A DNA stretch of 64,000 nucleotides from Aselliscus stoliczkanus (GCA_033961575.1 CM066737.1:64686771-64750770), one strand, 5' to 3'; numbered from the stretch's first letter, positions 44,591 to 57,024 are shown. The notes: a model not told the origin generated them from the letters alone. Numbers and translations: made by a program.

Positions 44591-45559
44591 GAATACACTT
44601 TCTTTTCAAGTGTACGTGCAATATTCTCCAGGATAGATCACATGTTAAAACACAAAAGAAGTCTCAGTAAATTTAGAAAGATTGAAATCGTATCAAGTAT
44701 CTTCTGATCAAACAGTATGAAAGTAGAAATCAATTACAAGAGTGAAATCTAGAAAAAGAAAAAACATGTAGGCTACACAACATGCTATTAAACAACCAAT
44801 GGGTCGACAAAGAAATCAAAAAGGAAATAAAAAAATACCTCAACACAAGGAAAACAAAAACATAGCATTCCAAAATCTATGGGATGCAGCAAAAGCAACA
44901 ACAAGTGGGAAGTATATAGTCATAAAGGCCAACCTCAAGAAACAATAAAAATCTCAAATAAACAATCTAATTTTATACCTAAAGAAACTAGAAAAAAAAA
45001 TGAAGCTCAAAATTAGTAGGAGGAAGGAAATGATAAAGATCAGAGTGGAAATAAGCAAAATAGAGGCTTAAAGAAACAGAAAAAGTCAATGAAATTAAGA
45101 GTTGCTTCTTCAAAAAAAATAAAGAAAATTGATAAACTTTTAGCTAGACTAATAACAAAGAGAGATGGCCCAATAAATTAAATCAGAAATGAAGGAGCAG
45201 TTAGAACTGACACCACGGACATACAAAGGATCATAATAGATTACTACAATTATACACCAAAAATAAAAAGGACAACCTATAAGAAATGGATAAATTCCTA
45301 AAAATATACAAAGTTTCATGACTGAATCAGGAAGAAATGTAAAATATAAACAGACTGATTACTAGTGATGATATTGGATTAGTTAAAAACAAAAACAAAA
45401 ACAAAACTCCCAACAAACAAGAGTCCAGGACCATATGGCTTCATAAGTATATTCTACTAAACATTTTAAGAAGAGTTAACATCTATTCTTTTCAAACTAT
45501 TCCAAAATATTGAAAAGAAGGCAAAGCTTCTGAGCCATTTCCAAGAGACCAGCATTACC

Positions 45560-45826
45560 TTGATATCAAAACCAGACAAAGACACAAAAAAAGAATACTA
45601 TAGGGCAATATCCCTTATAAACATAGATGCAAAAATACTCAACAAAATATCAGCAAACCAAATTCAAAAATACATTAGAAGAATCATACACCGTGATCAA
45701 GTGGGATTTAGTCCAGGGATGCAAGGATGGTCCAACATCCACAAATCAATCAATGTGATACACCACATTAACAAAATCAAGAGAAAATCATATGATGATC
45801 TCAATATATGCAGAAACAGCATCTGA
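45560..45826 (+). pseudogene. L1 ORF2 reverse transcriptase fragment
   Basis: An 88-codon frame with RT fingers/palm text: [20 protein letters not shown] and the [20 protein letters not shown] block. It belongs to the reverse transcriptase of the non-LTR retrotransposon L1. The catalytic FADD occurs further on, out of frame continuity, at about 46100. Stops on both sides show it is inactive. Confidence 0.9.
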
Positions 45827-46084
45827 CAAAATTCAACATCTACTTATCTCAACAAAGTGGTTATAGAGGGAACCTAGTAACTCAATATAATAAAAGCCAT
45901 ATATGACAAACCCACTGTTAACATCATATTCAGTAGTAAAAAACTGAAAGTTTTCCTCTAATTCAGGAGCAAGACAAGGTTTCCCACTCCTGCCACTTTT
46001 ATTCAACATCATATTGGAAGGCCTAGCCACAGCAATCAGAGAAGGAAAAAGAAATAAAAGGCATCCAAATTGGAAAGGAAGGAG

Positions 46085-46135
46085 TAAAACTGTTATTATT
46101 TGCAGATGACATACTATATATAGGAAACCCTAAAC
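46085..46135 (+). pseudogene. L1 RT catalytic motif region (FADD retained)
   Basis: The plus-strand translation [10 protein letters not shown] contains the Asp-Asp pair of the RT active site. Neighbouring reading frame is broken by stops. Confidence 0.8.
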
Positions 46136-47504
46136 ATTCAACCTAAAAACTATTAGAACTAATAAATTAAGTCAGTATATTTGCAGGAGACAAAATAAAT
46201 ATATAGTAATGTATTTCATTTCAATATACTAATAAACTAACAGAAAGAGAAATTAAGCAATAATCTCATTTAAAATTGCATCAAAAAGAATAAAATACCT
46301 AGTAATAAATTTAAACAAGGTGAAAGACTTGCACTATTAAAACTATAAGACATTATTGAAAGAAATTGAAGACAGCACAACTAAATGCATAAATATACCA
46401 TGCTTATGGATAGGAAGAATTAAAAAATCTCCATGCTACCCAAAGCAATCTATAGATTCAATGCAATCTCTATCAAAATACCAATGGCATTTTTCACAGA
46501 ACTAAAACAAATAATCCTAAAATTTGCATTGAACCACAAAAGATCCTGAAGAGCCAAATCAATCTTGAGAAGGAAGAACAAATCTGGAGGTATCACGCTT
46601 CCTGATTTCAAACTATAGTGCCAAGCTATAGTAATAAAAACAGTATGGTGCTGGAACATAAAGAGACACATAGCTTAATGAAACATAACAAAGAACCAAG
46701 AAATAAATCCACACTTTTATGGTCAATTAATCTGTGACAAAGGAGGCAAATATATACAGCAGGGGAAAGACAGTCTCTTTAATAAATGGTGTTAGGAAAA
46801 CTGGACAGCTACATGCAAAAAAATAAAAAATATACAATTTCCTTACACCATATACAAAAATAAACTCAAAGACTTAAATGTAAGACCTGAAGCAATAAAA
46901 TTCCTAGAAGAAAATATAGGCAATAAATTCTTTGACATAAGTCCTAGCAATTTTTTTTTTTAATCTCTCTCCTCAGGCAAGGGCAACAAAAGCACAAGTA
47001 AACAAATGGGACTACAGTAAACTAAAATGCTTTTGCACAGTGAAGGAAATCATGAACAAAATGAAAGGCAACCTAGTGAATGGGAGAAGATGTTTCTAAA
47101 TGATGTAAGAATAGGGGGTTAATATCTCAACATATATATAAGTCATACAACTCAACATAAAAAAACAACAACAAGAAACCTGATCAAAAAAATGGGCAAA
47201 GGACCTGAATAATGTCTAATTTTCTGAAGAAGACATAAAAATGGCCAACAGACACATAAAATGATGCTCAACATCATGAATCATCAGGGAAATGCAAATC
47301 AAAACCACGATGATATATCCCTTCACTCCTATCAGGATGGTTATAATCAATAAATCAGCAAACAAGAAGTATTGGTGAGGATGTAGAGAAAAGCAAACCT
47401 CCATGACCTGTTAGTGGGATTGTAAATTGGTACAGCCACTATGGAAAACAGTATGGAGATTCCTCAAAAAAGGTAAAAATAGAGCTACCATAAGATCCAG
47501 TAAA

Positions 47505-47946
47505 GGGCCGGACGAGTGACGCATTGGTTAAGCGCTGGTTTTGGGATGCCAGCGGCCCCGGTTCAGATCCCACATGAGGGCCAGTGACACTGCCCTCTAC
47601 ACCTAACAACAGCTCCACCTGGAGCTGGGCTGTGCGAACCCCGGTGATGGTGTGAGCTGCAGCCCCTGCTGCAGTGGGATGCCATAGGCTACAGTGAGTG
47701 GCCCACAGCCAGCGTGAGCGGCTGGCAGCCAAGTGTGAGCTGCCAATAACCGCGGTGAGCGACATCCAGAGGCCAGCGACCGATCTGCCTCATCCGGGAA
47801 GAGCGCAATGATGATACCAACAGTGAAGCAACATCCTCCGCAACTAAACTGAAGAACAAAAAGACAACAACTTGTCTGTTCCCCTTCCCCGATTCCCCAA
47901 CGCTGTTCCCCTCTGCCAATTCCCCAATAAAATCTTAAAAAAAAAA
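47505..47946 (+). mobile_element. SINE family A, long form
   Basis: Head GGGCCGGACGAGTGACGC, full body and duplicated tail ending CCAATAAAATC plus poly(A). A perfect 13-bp duplication AAGATCCAGTAAA flanks it. Confidence 0.96.
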
Positions 47947-48260
47947 AAGATCCAGTAAAATAGTTGAAGGGTATTAACAGGTACAAACTTCCAGGTATAA
48001 GATGAATAACTCATGGGAATATAATGTACAGCATAGGGAATATAGTCAATAATACTGTATTAACTTTGTATGATGACACATAATTACTAAACTTATCGTG
48101 ATGACTATTTCGTAAGGTTTATAAATGGCAAATCACCTGAAACTAATATACTATTATTTTTTTCTTTGTATGTCAAGTATAGTTCAATAGATGAATACTT
48201 TTTAAAAATTTAATCACATAAATATCATTTTATATGAGGACATCAATTATACATGTTTTT

Positions 48261-48371
48261 GTTTTGTTTTGTTTTGTTGAGGGCAGTGTCACTGGCCCTC
48301 ACATGTGGGACCAAACCAGGGCCACTGGCTTCCCAAGCCAGCGCTTAACCAACGCACCACTCGGCCGGCCC
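48261..48371 (-). mobile_element. SINE family A, short form
   Basis: A (GTTTT)n tail, GAGGGCAGTGTCACTGGCCC and inverted head CACTCGGCCGGCCC. Duplication TACATGTTTTT on both sides. Confidence 0.96.
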
Positions 48372-48389
48372 TACATGTTTTTTATTTTA

Positions 48390-49950
48390 AATTATTTTAC
48401 TTGTTCACTTTATATATACACCATATAAACTACATTAATTAAATAGGTGCTTGTGGGCTAGCCTAGGAACTGTTGTCCATATATAGGTGAGGTTTATAAA
48501 TATGTTTTCTGTCTAGCACACCATAAAATTGACTTACACATAAACTCTAAAAAAAGCATTTATAAGTTGCTAACTGCATGTATTCATAAGTTCTGTGTAG
48601 TCCCTTAAAGAATCTGCCTCAGTTGTCACATGATTATTATCAATTAATTTTTGTAGTACAAATTATACCATGCTTTGATAGTAGAAATAAAATTTTAAAG
48701 ACAAAAATAGTTTCATTTCACAGTTTAATGTGTCATTTCCTTGGCTATGATCCTAGGCTATATCCTCCTGATAATACATTTAACCTGAAGAAGAAACAAT
48801 TGTTTTTGGAGATGATTAGTAAAAATTATTAGGCATGGAGCTTTCTACATTGTCTCTTCAGAAATCAGTTCCTTAACAACTGCTCAGGAAATGTCTGACA
48901 TTCGATTTAAGTTTCCTCGTGTTTACTTCACAGGTGGTGATTGGGGAGATTAAGTGAACATTTTAAAATATGCTAATGAAAGAAATTGCTTACAGAGTTT
49001 TCTTTCTGTTTGGGGTAATAGACAAACAACAATGGGAGACTATAGTCCAGTAGTCAGCATCCAATAGGTATGCCTGAATTAGTAAAGTTGTTTTAATTGC
49101 TATTCCTTCAGCCATGCCATAAAGATGTGTAAAATAGAAATGTGTGCAATATATTGAATAATATTTTCCCCTTGACTTCCAATATTAAGCACCTAATGTG
49201 TTCATATGGGAGAATTTGTCCTCAGAATGTCATAAAAATACAAGTTAAGAATATACTGTTTAGTCCTTTTTAAACCACATATGAAAAGACCAAACATTAA
49301 CATTTAGTGAGAGTGTTGATATATACCACATCTTTAAAGGGGCAGATACTGAGAAATGAGAGCTGGAAAAAAATATTCTAAAGTATTATCAAGTAACCCT
49401 CATTTATTTTTTAAATATATAACTTTATAAAGCTAGCTGCTCAGGGTTTTTTTATTTTTTATTTTTTCACTAAATGAAGCCAACTGACAATGAACTACTT
49501 AAATAAATTTTAAGTCCCAGCTAATATGGTCAGTGATGGGCCACTTTGGGAAAGTGTTGATTGCTCTATGGTGTGAGTAGCTCAGGCTGCCTCTAGATTG
49601 TGCGTTAGTTGAATGTGCTTTACTGATTTTGGGCATGGTTTCCACAGAAACTACAAGCTAACACTTGAACCTGTGGAGATCTGTTCTCACCATATATTGG
49701 TGCTAAAAGAGATCAGCGAGCTCTGGCTACACAACAGTGTAGCCTTTGCCAGCTATTGCCATATTGTTGTAAATGTATGAGGTAAAGCAAGTATGATATT
49801 TCCATCCTTCTTGCATTTAAGTTTTCCTATTTGTGAGCTTCTCCAACCTCCACCAAACTTTACCATTTCCACTTCCTTCACCCTCACTTAACTTAAAATA
49901 TTTATTAATAAGCTTAAAGCCTATATTTTTTCTGGAATATTTACATTTTA
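48390..49950. other. Unassigned, mostly repeat-free stretch
   Basis: No gene or confident repeat. 49490-49800 has a more even composition than its AT-rich neighbours but no frame or motif. Confidence 0.4.
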
Positions 49951-49965
49951 AGAAGGCTAAGTCTT

Positions 49966-50203
49966 TTTATTTATTTATTATTTTTTTATTGGGGAACAGT
50001 GTGCTTTTTCCAGGACCCATCAGTTCTAAGTCAAGTCATTGTCCTTCAATCTAGTTGTGGAGGGTGCAGCTCAGCTCCAAGTCCAGTCGCCATTTTCAAT
50101 CTAGTTGCAGGGGTGCACAGCCCACCACCCCATGTGGGAATCGAACTGGCAACTTTGTTGTTCAGAGCATGTGCTCTAACCAACTGAGCCACCCTGCCAT
50201 CCC
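49966..50203 (-). mobile_element. SINE family B (internally shortened)
   Basis: Inverted tail TTTTTATTGGGGAACAG, inverted body CATTGTCCTTCAATC and inverted head CCAACTGAGCCACCCTGCC. A 15-bp duplication AGAAGGCT(A/G)AGTCTT flanks it (49951-49965 and 50204-50218). Confidence 0.93.
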
Positions 50204-50218
50204 AGAAGGCTGAGTCTT

Positions 50219-52085
50219 CTGATAAAGTTCAGGAAGCATTTAATTGGTATGCAGCTTTTAATTACTAACTGAAATAGGATTTAAGTGTGATACATGTTGA
50301 TTCCTAGGGAAAAGAATTACTTGCTTTAACTTAAATATGTGCTTCTATATAAAGTGGCAAACTGATCATGAATGGTGTGACCTATGAAGTCACTTTTCAT
50401 TTTCACTCTGAGCTGTCACACTTGTTTAAAGTTTGTTTGTTTTGTCTTGTTAACACAGCAAAATGTACTGACTTTCTTGGGTATTTGATTAAACATGGTG
50501 AATTGTTGGTAAGCTACCTTTTGTGCACACCAAATTTCAACAGAGGCATGGACACAGGAAAATCAGAGAGATAAGAGATACATTGATATGCTTTCTTATC
50601 TATGATATATCTAGTGAGATACAGTGTCATGGAGTTTAGAATACATTATCCTTGGAAAATAAAAAAATTATATGCTCTAGTAAAATACACTACACTGGAG
50701 GCAGATTCATGGGTATTTTTACTGACCAATTAGTGTAACACCATGAACACTTTGGTCAATTTCATATTAACATGAGTAAACAAGGTAATATTTTGAAAAA
50801 CAAGGATGTACTTTTCTCTTTTGTCCTTCCAGACACACAGTTATAAATCTAATCTGCTTGAGGCAGCCAGGTCTGAAGAGAAATTAGAGTTTGCAACAGA
50901 AGGAGCACAAAGAATAAGCTAGATAATGTTCAGTTTTTGACATTAAAAATTAGGTGGTTCCTTAGCCCTAAATTTTTTTAGTCTAGTTTTTTTTTTTTTT
51001 TTTTTCTAAAAATTCAGCTAACAATTACTAACAGTCAGCTGTTTGCCAGGTGATTAGCTGTTTCTCTGCCCTCCTGCTGGTCCCCATGGTTGGATAATCA
51101 TCAGGATGGTATGGAATCATTCACACTTAGCTTGTGCTGGGCCAGGCCCAATCTCACTTTGGGGCTCAATGGCCCTTAATAAGAACTCAGCCTTCCCAGA
51201 ACTGCCACAAAGACATTTCCTCCTCCATTGTAATGAAAGGGGTTCCAGACAGGTCCAGGAGTTTAAGAGCACACCCTTCTTTTAGCGTTCCGTCAGCAAA
51301 TATTTATAGCTTTAGAGCTGGAAGGGATCTTCTCAGGAACAGGCTAAACCAAGGAAAAGTTCAGGGATTTTTCTTCCAGCTTACAGAAACCTGAGCTTCT
51401 GACTTCCAGCCTGAGAGTTTCTCTATTGTCCCCACGAAGCACCAGCCAGTCTCCTGCGGATCACTCACTCCTCAGAGCACTATGGCTGCCTTCTGGCCGG
51501 CCTCAGCCTCTGCCCCAGCACCGGGAGCAACCAGACCCAGAGCCTCAGAGAATCCATCAGGTTTTAGTCATTTAACCCAGTGCTCTCATGAGGATCTGCT
51601 GACCCAGCACCCAGCAGATGGCTGACCTGGATCTCCCTGGCAGGGATTCCTAGCAGTCAGCATTCCACTGTGACAGCTGCCTGCAGTGTCCTGTTTTTGT
51701 CCAAACAGCACCCCTTGCCTGGATGATAGGTGTCTTTCTATTTCTCCAGTCCTAGCTACCAGACACAAGGGTGAGGAGCGCTGGTGGTTTGCGCACTAGA
51801 TGGTTGCCCAGGAGAGTCCTGTCTCCTTCATGTGAGGGCGAGGCCTGGGCCTTCTGGGAGCCCCAGGTCTGTGGGGACCTCCACCCCTCTGGAGGCAGGC
51901 ACTAATTTGTATTCCTACCTGTCTTCAGCTGACATTTTGGGGAACACCTGCTGCGCATGCATCCCTGAATTAAATGTTATCAATTCAGTGCCAGCTTTTC
52001 TACTTAACCTCCTTCCCAGCACAGAACCTCTTTAAAATTGTTCAGTTAGACAGTTTTCTCTGTGTACACTGTCAAAAATTAACAT
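50219..52085. other. Repeat-poor stretch, GC-richer from about 51050
   Basis: I recognise no interspersed repeat apart from a poly(T) run at 50986-51005. The 51050-51960 part is clearly richer in G+C than the window average. Frames (51134-51394 plus, 51586-51768 minus, 51784-52035 plus) lack domains. It could hold a regulatory element or an exon of a non-coding RNA, but nothing in the text proves it. Confidence 0.4.
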
Positions 52086-52087
52086 AA

Positions 52088-52490
52088 ATTGAGCCAATGT
52101 AAAATGGAGGCAGAGCTGTCATGCCAGAGGAACTGCCTTATGCATTTTATGTCAAACCTTTGGAAGGTAAAAACAGAGCAAAATAAGCCTGGGACTGAGA
52201 CTAAAGCAACTTTGTGCCCCAAAGTACTGTTTGTAAAGGTAACAAGAAAGCAATAATTATGACTACTGGACTCTGGACTGATGACCACTGGACTAAATCT
52301 GAAACCATTGTATAGAATTAACGTCACTATGTGATGTTATCTGCGCCAATAGGAATGCCTTCCTTCTGCTGATGTAATTGTTCCCTCTTTTCCTTCTAAT
52401 AAATACCCATTGTCTTTGTCTCCTAACTGGAACACTATTTGGGCTTCTGCCTGAACCAGTGCATCTGAATGGCTACTGTTATTGATCTCA
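52088..52490 (+). mobile_element. LTR-like sequence, sense
   Basis: It begins near TGAGCCAATGTAAAATGGAGG and carries AATAAATACCCATTGTC (52398-52414) followed by a CT-rich U5-like part (CTGGAACACTATTTGGGC). This is a typical LTR R/U5 arrangement. Exact ends and class are not established. Confidence 0.5.
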
Positions 52491-52709
52491 AATAAGTATT
52501 ATTGCCTCTCATTTTGAAAGGCCTTTCTTATTTATTTTTAATTAATTTTTTTTTAGTTTTAGTTGTACAAAGTAATATAACAGTTAGACATTTACACCCC
52601 TCACAAAGTGATAACCCTTCTAATCTATTATCCCTCTGACATCATATATAGCTGTTATTATACCATTGACTGTATTCCTTATGTTGTACTACACATCCCA
52701 TGAGGACGA

Positions 52710-52712
<3 letters not shown>

Positions 52713-52757
<45 letters not shown>
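52713..52757. repeat. (TA)n microsatellite in L1
   Basis: About 22 TA units where the related L1 at 35765 has only TATATATA. Confidence 0.97.
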
Positions 52758-52761
<4 letters not shown>

Positions 52762-52793
52762 TATAGTTGACATTCAACATTATTCATCTTCAG

Positions 52794-52901
52794 GGCTGGC
52801 CAAGTGCCGCGGTGGTTAAGCCCTGGCTTCGGAAGCCAGTGGCCCTGGTTCGGGTCCCACATATGAGAGCCAGTGACACTGCCCTCAAAAAAAAACAAAA
52901 A
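52794..52901 (+). mobile_element. SINE family A, short form
   Basis: Head GGCTGGCCAAGTGCCGCGGT, arm GGCTTCGGAAGCC, B-box-like GGTTCGGGTCCC and poly(A). A perfect 17-bp duplication ACATTATTCATCTTCAG flanks it. Confidence 0.97.
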
Positions 52902-53223
52902 ACATTATTCATCTTCAGCTTCAGGTGTACAGAGCAGTGGTCAGGTGTCTACACAGCCCATGAAGTGGTTTCCCTGGTAAGTCCAGTGTCCATCTGGCAC
53001 CCTACATAATCTTTATAACATTATTGATTATATTCCCCATACTGTATTTCATATCCCTGTGACTATATTGTGACTACTGATTTGTACTTTCTAATCTCTT
53101 CACCTTCTCTCCCATCCCCACCCCTCTCCTGTCTAGTAACCATCAGGTTGTTTTCCCCCTATATCTCTGAGTCTATTTCTGTTTTGTTTGTTCATTTATT
53201 CTTTTCTTTAAATTCCACATATA

Positions 53224-53703
53224 TGAGGTCTGACAATTAAGTTCACAAACTCATCCTAGAAAAAGTGCTACATACTTCACTGCTGAATATCACTACAGTC
53301 ACCTTTGAAGTACTCCCCTTGGGAAGCTATGCACTGATGCCAGTGCCTAGTCCACCCTTCAAAGAAATTTAGGAACTCTTTTTCTGGAATGGCCATCAGA
53401 GCTGTCATTGTATTATCCTTGATGTCCTGAATGTTATAAAAATGTGTTCCTTTCAATATTTCCTTTATCTTTGGGTAAACAAAGAATCCATTGGGGGCCA
53501 GATCAGGTGAGTAGGGAGGGTGTTCCAATATAGTTATTTGTTTACTGGCTAAAAAGTCCCTCACACACAATGCCATGTGAGCTGGTGTATTATCATGATG
53601 CAAGGGACATGAATTGTTGGGGAAAAGTTCAGGTCATCTAACTTCCACGCATCCTTTTGAACACTTCCAAATAGTAAACTTGGTTAAGTGTTTGTCCAGT
53701 TGG
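53224..53703 (-). mobile_element. Internally deleted mariner, one terminus lost
   Basis: The left end TGAGGTCTGACAATTAAG is intact at an L1 TA site. The right end stops at TTTGTCCAGTTGG and joins L1 text directly, so the second TIR, about 100 bp and a few L1 bases are gone. Confidence 0.88.
53277..53603 (-). pseudogene. Mariner transposase, C-terminal part
   Basis: A 108-codon frame. HHDNTPAH keeps the second catalytic Asp. The third is changed to Gly (LAPNGFF), so it is inactive even apart from the missing N-terminus. The C-terminal WTRHWHQCIASQGEYFKGD matches the other two copies. Confidence 0.9.
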
Positions 53704-53945
53704 TGAGATCATATGGTATTTGTCTTTCTCTGTCTGACTTACATCACTTAGAACAACATTCTCTAGGTCCATCCATGTTGTTGCAAATTAAGATTTCATT
53801 GTTTTTATGGTTGAATAATACTCCATTGTATAAATGTATCACAGCTTCTTTATCCAATCATCTATTGATGGGCATTTTGGTTGTTTCCATATCTTGGCTA
53901 TTGTGAATAGCGCTGCAGTAAGCATAGGGGTGCATATATTTTTTC

Positions 53946-54835
53946 AAATTCATGTTTTGCATTTAGCAACACCATCACCCTGTTTGCTGAGGAGAGCAGC
54001 TCTTGCTCCCACAACTTCAGATGATTTGTCTGTGGGCAGAAAGTCATGCACTAAGCTTGTTGGAGAGAAGACACTGGAGAAATGAAGGTCTTTGGGTATT
54101 TCTGATCCCTGTTTACTTAGCGAAGTCCTTGTGGAGCCCATCTTGTGGACAGGCTGTTCAACAACCTTCCAAAGAACTATCTTGGGAAAGTCAGTTGGGG
54201 GATTAGTAGTGTCAAACTCTTTATCATTTGGCTTAATTAAAACGGAGTAGACAATAATGGAATTATCAAATTGAGCAGGTTCTTATTAGCTGGAGCTTGC
54301 TGGAACAATGGAAGGGTCTTGAATAATTTCGTTCAGGCCAGCCCTGTTATCTGAAGAGGTTTCATACCACCTGCTTCTCTTTCTTCTAACGTCACCTTTT
54401 CTCATAGCTTTCAGCTGTTCTTTCAGGGGGAAGGCAATCCTGCCCATTGAGTGGAAAAGCAGTCATTTCTTGTGGAAGGAAAGCATTACTGCTGCCCTCA
54501 AGTATCAAAGCTCTCAGCTTGCTTGTTTGTTTTTTTTTTTTTTTAGAATGAAGCATATTTGGGGTTCTGTCCTGGTTGCATGTTAGAGAGAAGGAGACAT
54601 TTGTGCCCTTGTTGTTCTTTGTGAGTTACTGTGGCTAGGAGGCCTGCCCTGTGCTGAGAGAGGCTGGTCTGCCCAGCCTGTGCATCCCTTTTCTTCAGCA
54701 ATTCTGTCAGAATTCAGTGCAGCTGACTTGGCTCTCGACTGAGCTCTGGCCCCATCAACATCCCATGACCCACAAAGGCAGGTGAGGCAGCCTTTGGAAG
54801 AACAGCATACCTTTGTCATAGGTATGTATATGTAG
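53946..54835. other. Unassigned, repeat-poor sequence
   Basis: No repeat or domain-bearing frame recognised; a poly(T) run sits at 54530-54545. Confidence 0.4.
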
Positions 54836-54837
54836 GA

Positions 54838-55085
54838 AAAAAACAGTATATGTAGGGTTTGGTACTATCTATGATTTCAGGCATCCACTGGGGGATGCCA
54901 GACAAAGGGATGATTCACATCCCAGGCAGAACAGAGCTAGACAGTGAGAGATTTTATCACACTGCTCAGAATAATATACAATTGAAAACTTATGAATTAC
55001 TTATTTCTGGAATTTTCCATTTAATGTTTTCAGACCACTGTTGAGCTCAGGAACTGAAACTGCATAACGAAACTGGGGACTACTA
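54838..55085. mobile_element. Tigger/MER2-like DNA transposon relic
   Basis: ACAGTATATGTAGGGTTTGG, CAGGCATCCACTGGGGGATGC and AACTGGGGACTACTATAAG resemble the non-coding end of pogo-type Tigger elements. No transposase. Confidence 0.6.
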
Positions 55086-55089
55086 TAAG

Positions 55090-56155
55090 TGTGAGGGCAG
55101 GAAATGGTTTACAGCTTGCTAATAAACAGACCTAATTTGAAATGAAATATCTGCATTTGGATGCTTGATGCAGTTCCTAGAAGATCCCAGGCTCTGTGAT
55201 TTAGTATGAAAGCAAGAGGGGATGGACAGCCTAGAAGCTGGGGCCAGATGTGGGACATGTCAGCAGTTTTGTCTGTGGCTTCAGGTGCCACACAAATACC
55301 CTGGGCAGTTCAAGGATAGGAGGGGCCATAACAGATACACAAATGTATCATAGACTGGGTAGGGACCCTTCTGGCCCCCTACTTCCCCCTTTACACATAC
55401 ACAGTCACCACTCGGCCCCAACCCAAGGGACTGCAGTGGGTAATGGGAGGTGGCTGTCCCCTGGGTACCCAGGTCTGGCCAGAGGGCCAGCATCTCAAGG
55501 TGCCATCACCTCCCAGGGCCTCATCAGACAGGCAGTGCCCAGGACAGCAGCTATCTGTACCTTACCTCTGGGGACTGGTAATGCAGCCTGTATTTTATGC
55601 CTGAGACACTTACTCAATTGTACCAACATGCATCTTTCATTCAGAGAAGTCCATTGTGCCTCTGACAGGCAGCTAACACTGTGTTGGGAGAATCTTAGAA
55701 CATCTCTCTATGCATACTTCTATAAATATGGATGGTTCACATATAAAGAGGTGATTTTGATTGGGGTAGTATATTGATTTGCTACATATGAAATAGGAAT
55801 TCAAAGACTCTGTAATGAATTGTAAAGACTTAAGGATTTGCATTTTATAATGACCTAAATTACTGTAATTTTGTACCATATCTGCTTTTCTATCACATGA
55901 TCAGCAGCTTCTAAATAAAACCAGATAATTTCTTTATTTTTAAAGAAAAAAATGAGTTTTACCTAGCCATGAATCCTGTAGATTTTCTCCTATATAATGT
56001 TCTAATAATTTTTGTCTGAAATATTTTTTGAAATATTTTTTGAAAAGCTTGATTTTTCTTTGTCTTTGAATGTTCAATTGCTCTAGTGGTAGTTGTTGAA
56101 AAGGAAAAAGAAAACTCGATAAAATCTCCCTCACCAAAGTTAAAAATTTGCTCTA
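55090..56155. other. Unassigned sequence
   Basis: It holds a 175-codon plus frame (55250-55777) with no domain, signal peptide or splice context, and a short tandem GAAATATTTTTT pair (56022-56048). No repeat family recognised. Confidence 0.35.
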
Positions 56156-56159
56156 AGAT

Positions 56160-57024
56160 CCTGTTATAAGGATAAAAAATATAACAGACTGGGAGAAAAT
56201 ATTACTGAACCACATACCTGACAAAGGATTAGTATCTATAATGTATAAAGAACTCCCAAACCCCTTGAGAAAAAAAAGCAGTTAGAATATGGGCAAAAAA
56301 CATGAACAGACATTACACCAAAAATAATATGCAGATGTCACATATGCACATTGAAAGATTTTCAACGTCATTAGCTATCAGGGAAATAAATATTAAAAGC
56401 ACAATGAGGGCCGGACGAGTGGCGCGGTGGTTGGGTGCTGGCTTGGGAAGCCAGCGGCCCCGGTTTGGGTCCCGCATGTGAGGGCCAATGACACTGCCCT
56501 AAAGAAAAAAAAAAAAGCACAATGAGATTACTCTGCACCTACCAGAATGGCTAAAATAAAACAAAATAATAATAATGACAACCCCAAATGCTGGGAAAGA
56601 TGTAAAGAAACTGTCACTCATTACTGCTTGTGAGAACGAAAAATGGTGCAGCAACTGAAAAGGGTTTGGCAATTTCTTATAAAGTTAAACATGCCACTGC
56701 CATATGACCAGCTGTTATACTCTTTGGCAATTTATTGTAGAGAAATAAAAAGTATATTGTAGAGAATTAGAATGTATGTTCACACAGAAACCTATCCATT
56801 AATATTTATAGCAGATTCACTTGTGACAGCCAAAAAATTGGAAACCACTCAGATACTCTTTACAAGGTCAATAGTTAAACAAATTGTGGTACATTCATAT
56901 CATAAAATACTGTTGAGTTATAAAAAGAAACTACTGAAACATGTAATAACTTGGATGGATCTAAGAGGAAATATGCTCTGTGGAAAAACACCAATCCCAA
57001 AAGGATATATATACTGATCCCATT
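56160..57024 (+). mobile_element. Old sense L1, interrupted by a SINE and by a full-length L1
   Basis: GACTGGGAGAAAATATTACTG, ACTCTGCACCTACCAGAATGGC and ACTTGGATGGATCTAAGAGG are sense L1 ORF2-end landmarks. The L1 at 57040-63786 inserted into it; it resumes at 63802 (ATATTGGTGACTGCCATGAG). Confidence 0.8.
56409..56512 (+). mobile_element. SINE family A, short form
   Basis: Head GGCCGGACGAGTGGCGCGGT, arm GGCTTGGGAAGCC and A-rich tail. A 14-bp duplication AAAAGCACAATGAG on both sides. Confidence 0.97.

Larger units (their letters stand above)
44595..48195 (+). mobile_element. 5'-truncated sense L1, split by a SINE
   Basis: It runs from ORF2 endonuclease/RT linker text (ATAGATCACATGTTAAAACAC, ATGGGTCGACAAAGAAATC) through RT, the C-terminal part and 3'UTR to about 48190. 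Poly(A) tail and target duplication are not clear. The SINE at 47505-47946 interrupts the 3' end. Excluding the SINE it is about 3.15 kb. All frames are broken by stops and indels. Confidence 0.9.
52535..53945 (-). mobile_element. Antisense L1 3' part hosting a SINE and a mariner
   Basis: TAACAGTTAGACATTTACACCC, CATTCAACATTATTC, GTCTAGTAACCATCAGG and GTCTATTTCTGTTTTGTTTG lead to 53223. The L1 resumes at about 53704 with GAGATCATATGGTATTTGTC and continues to CATATCTTGGCTATTGTGAA. A SINE (52794-52901), a (TA)n tract (52713-52757) and a mariner (53224-53703) lie inside. Confidence 0.88.

Noticed and set aside
55250..55777. 175-codon plus frame
   Set aside because: No domain, no signal, no splice or regulatory context, and a minus frame of 70 codons overlaps it. 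Could be re-opened if transcripts are found.
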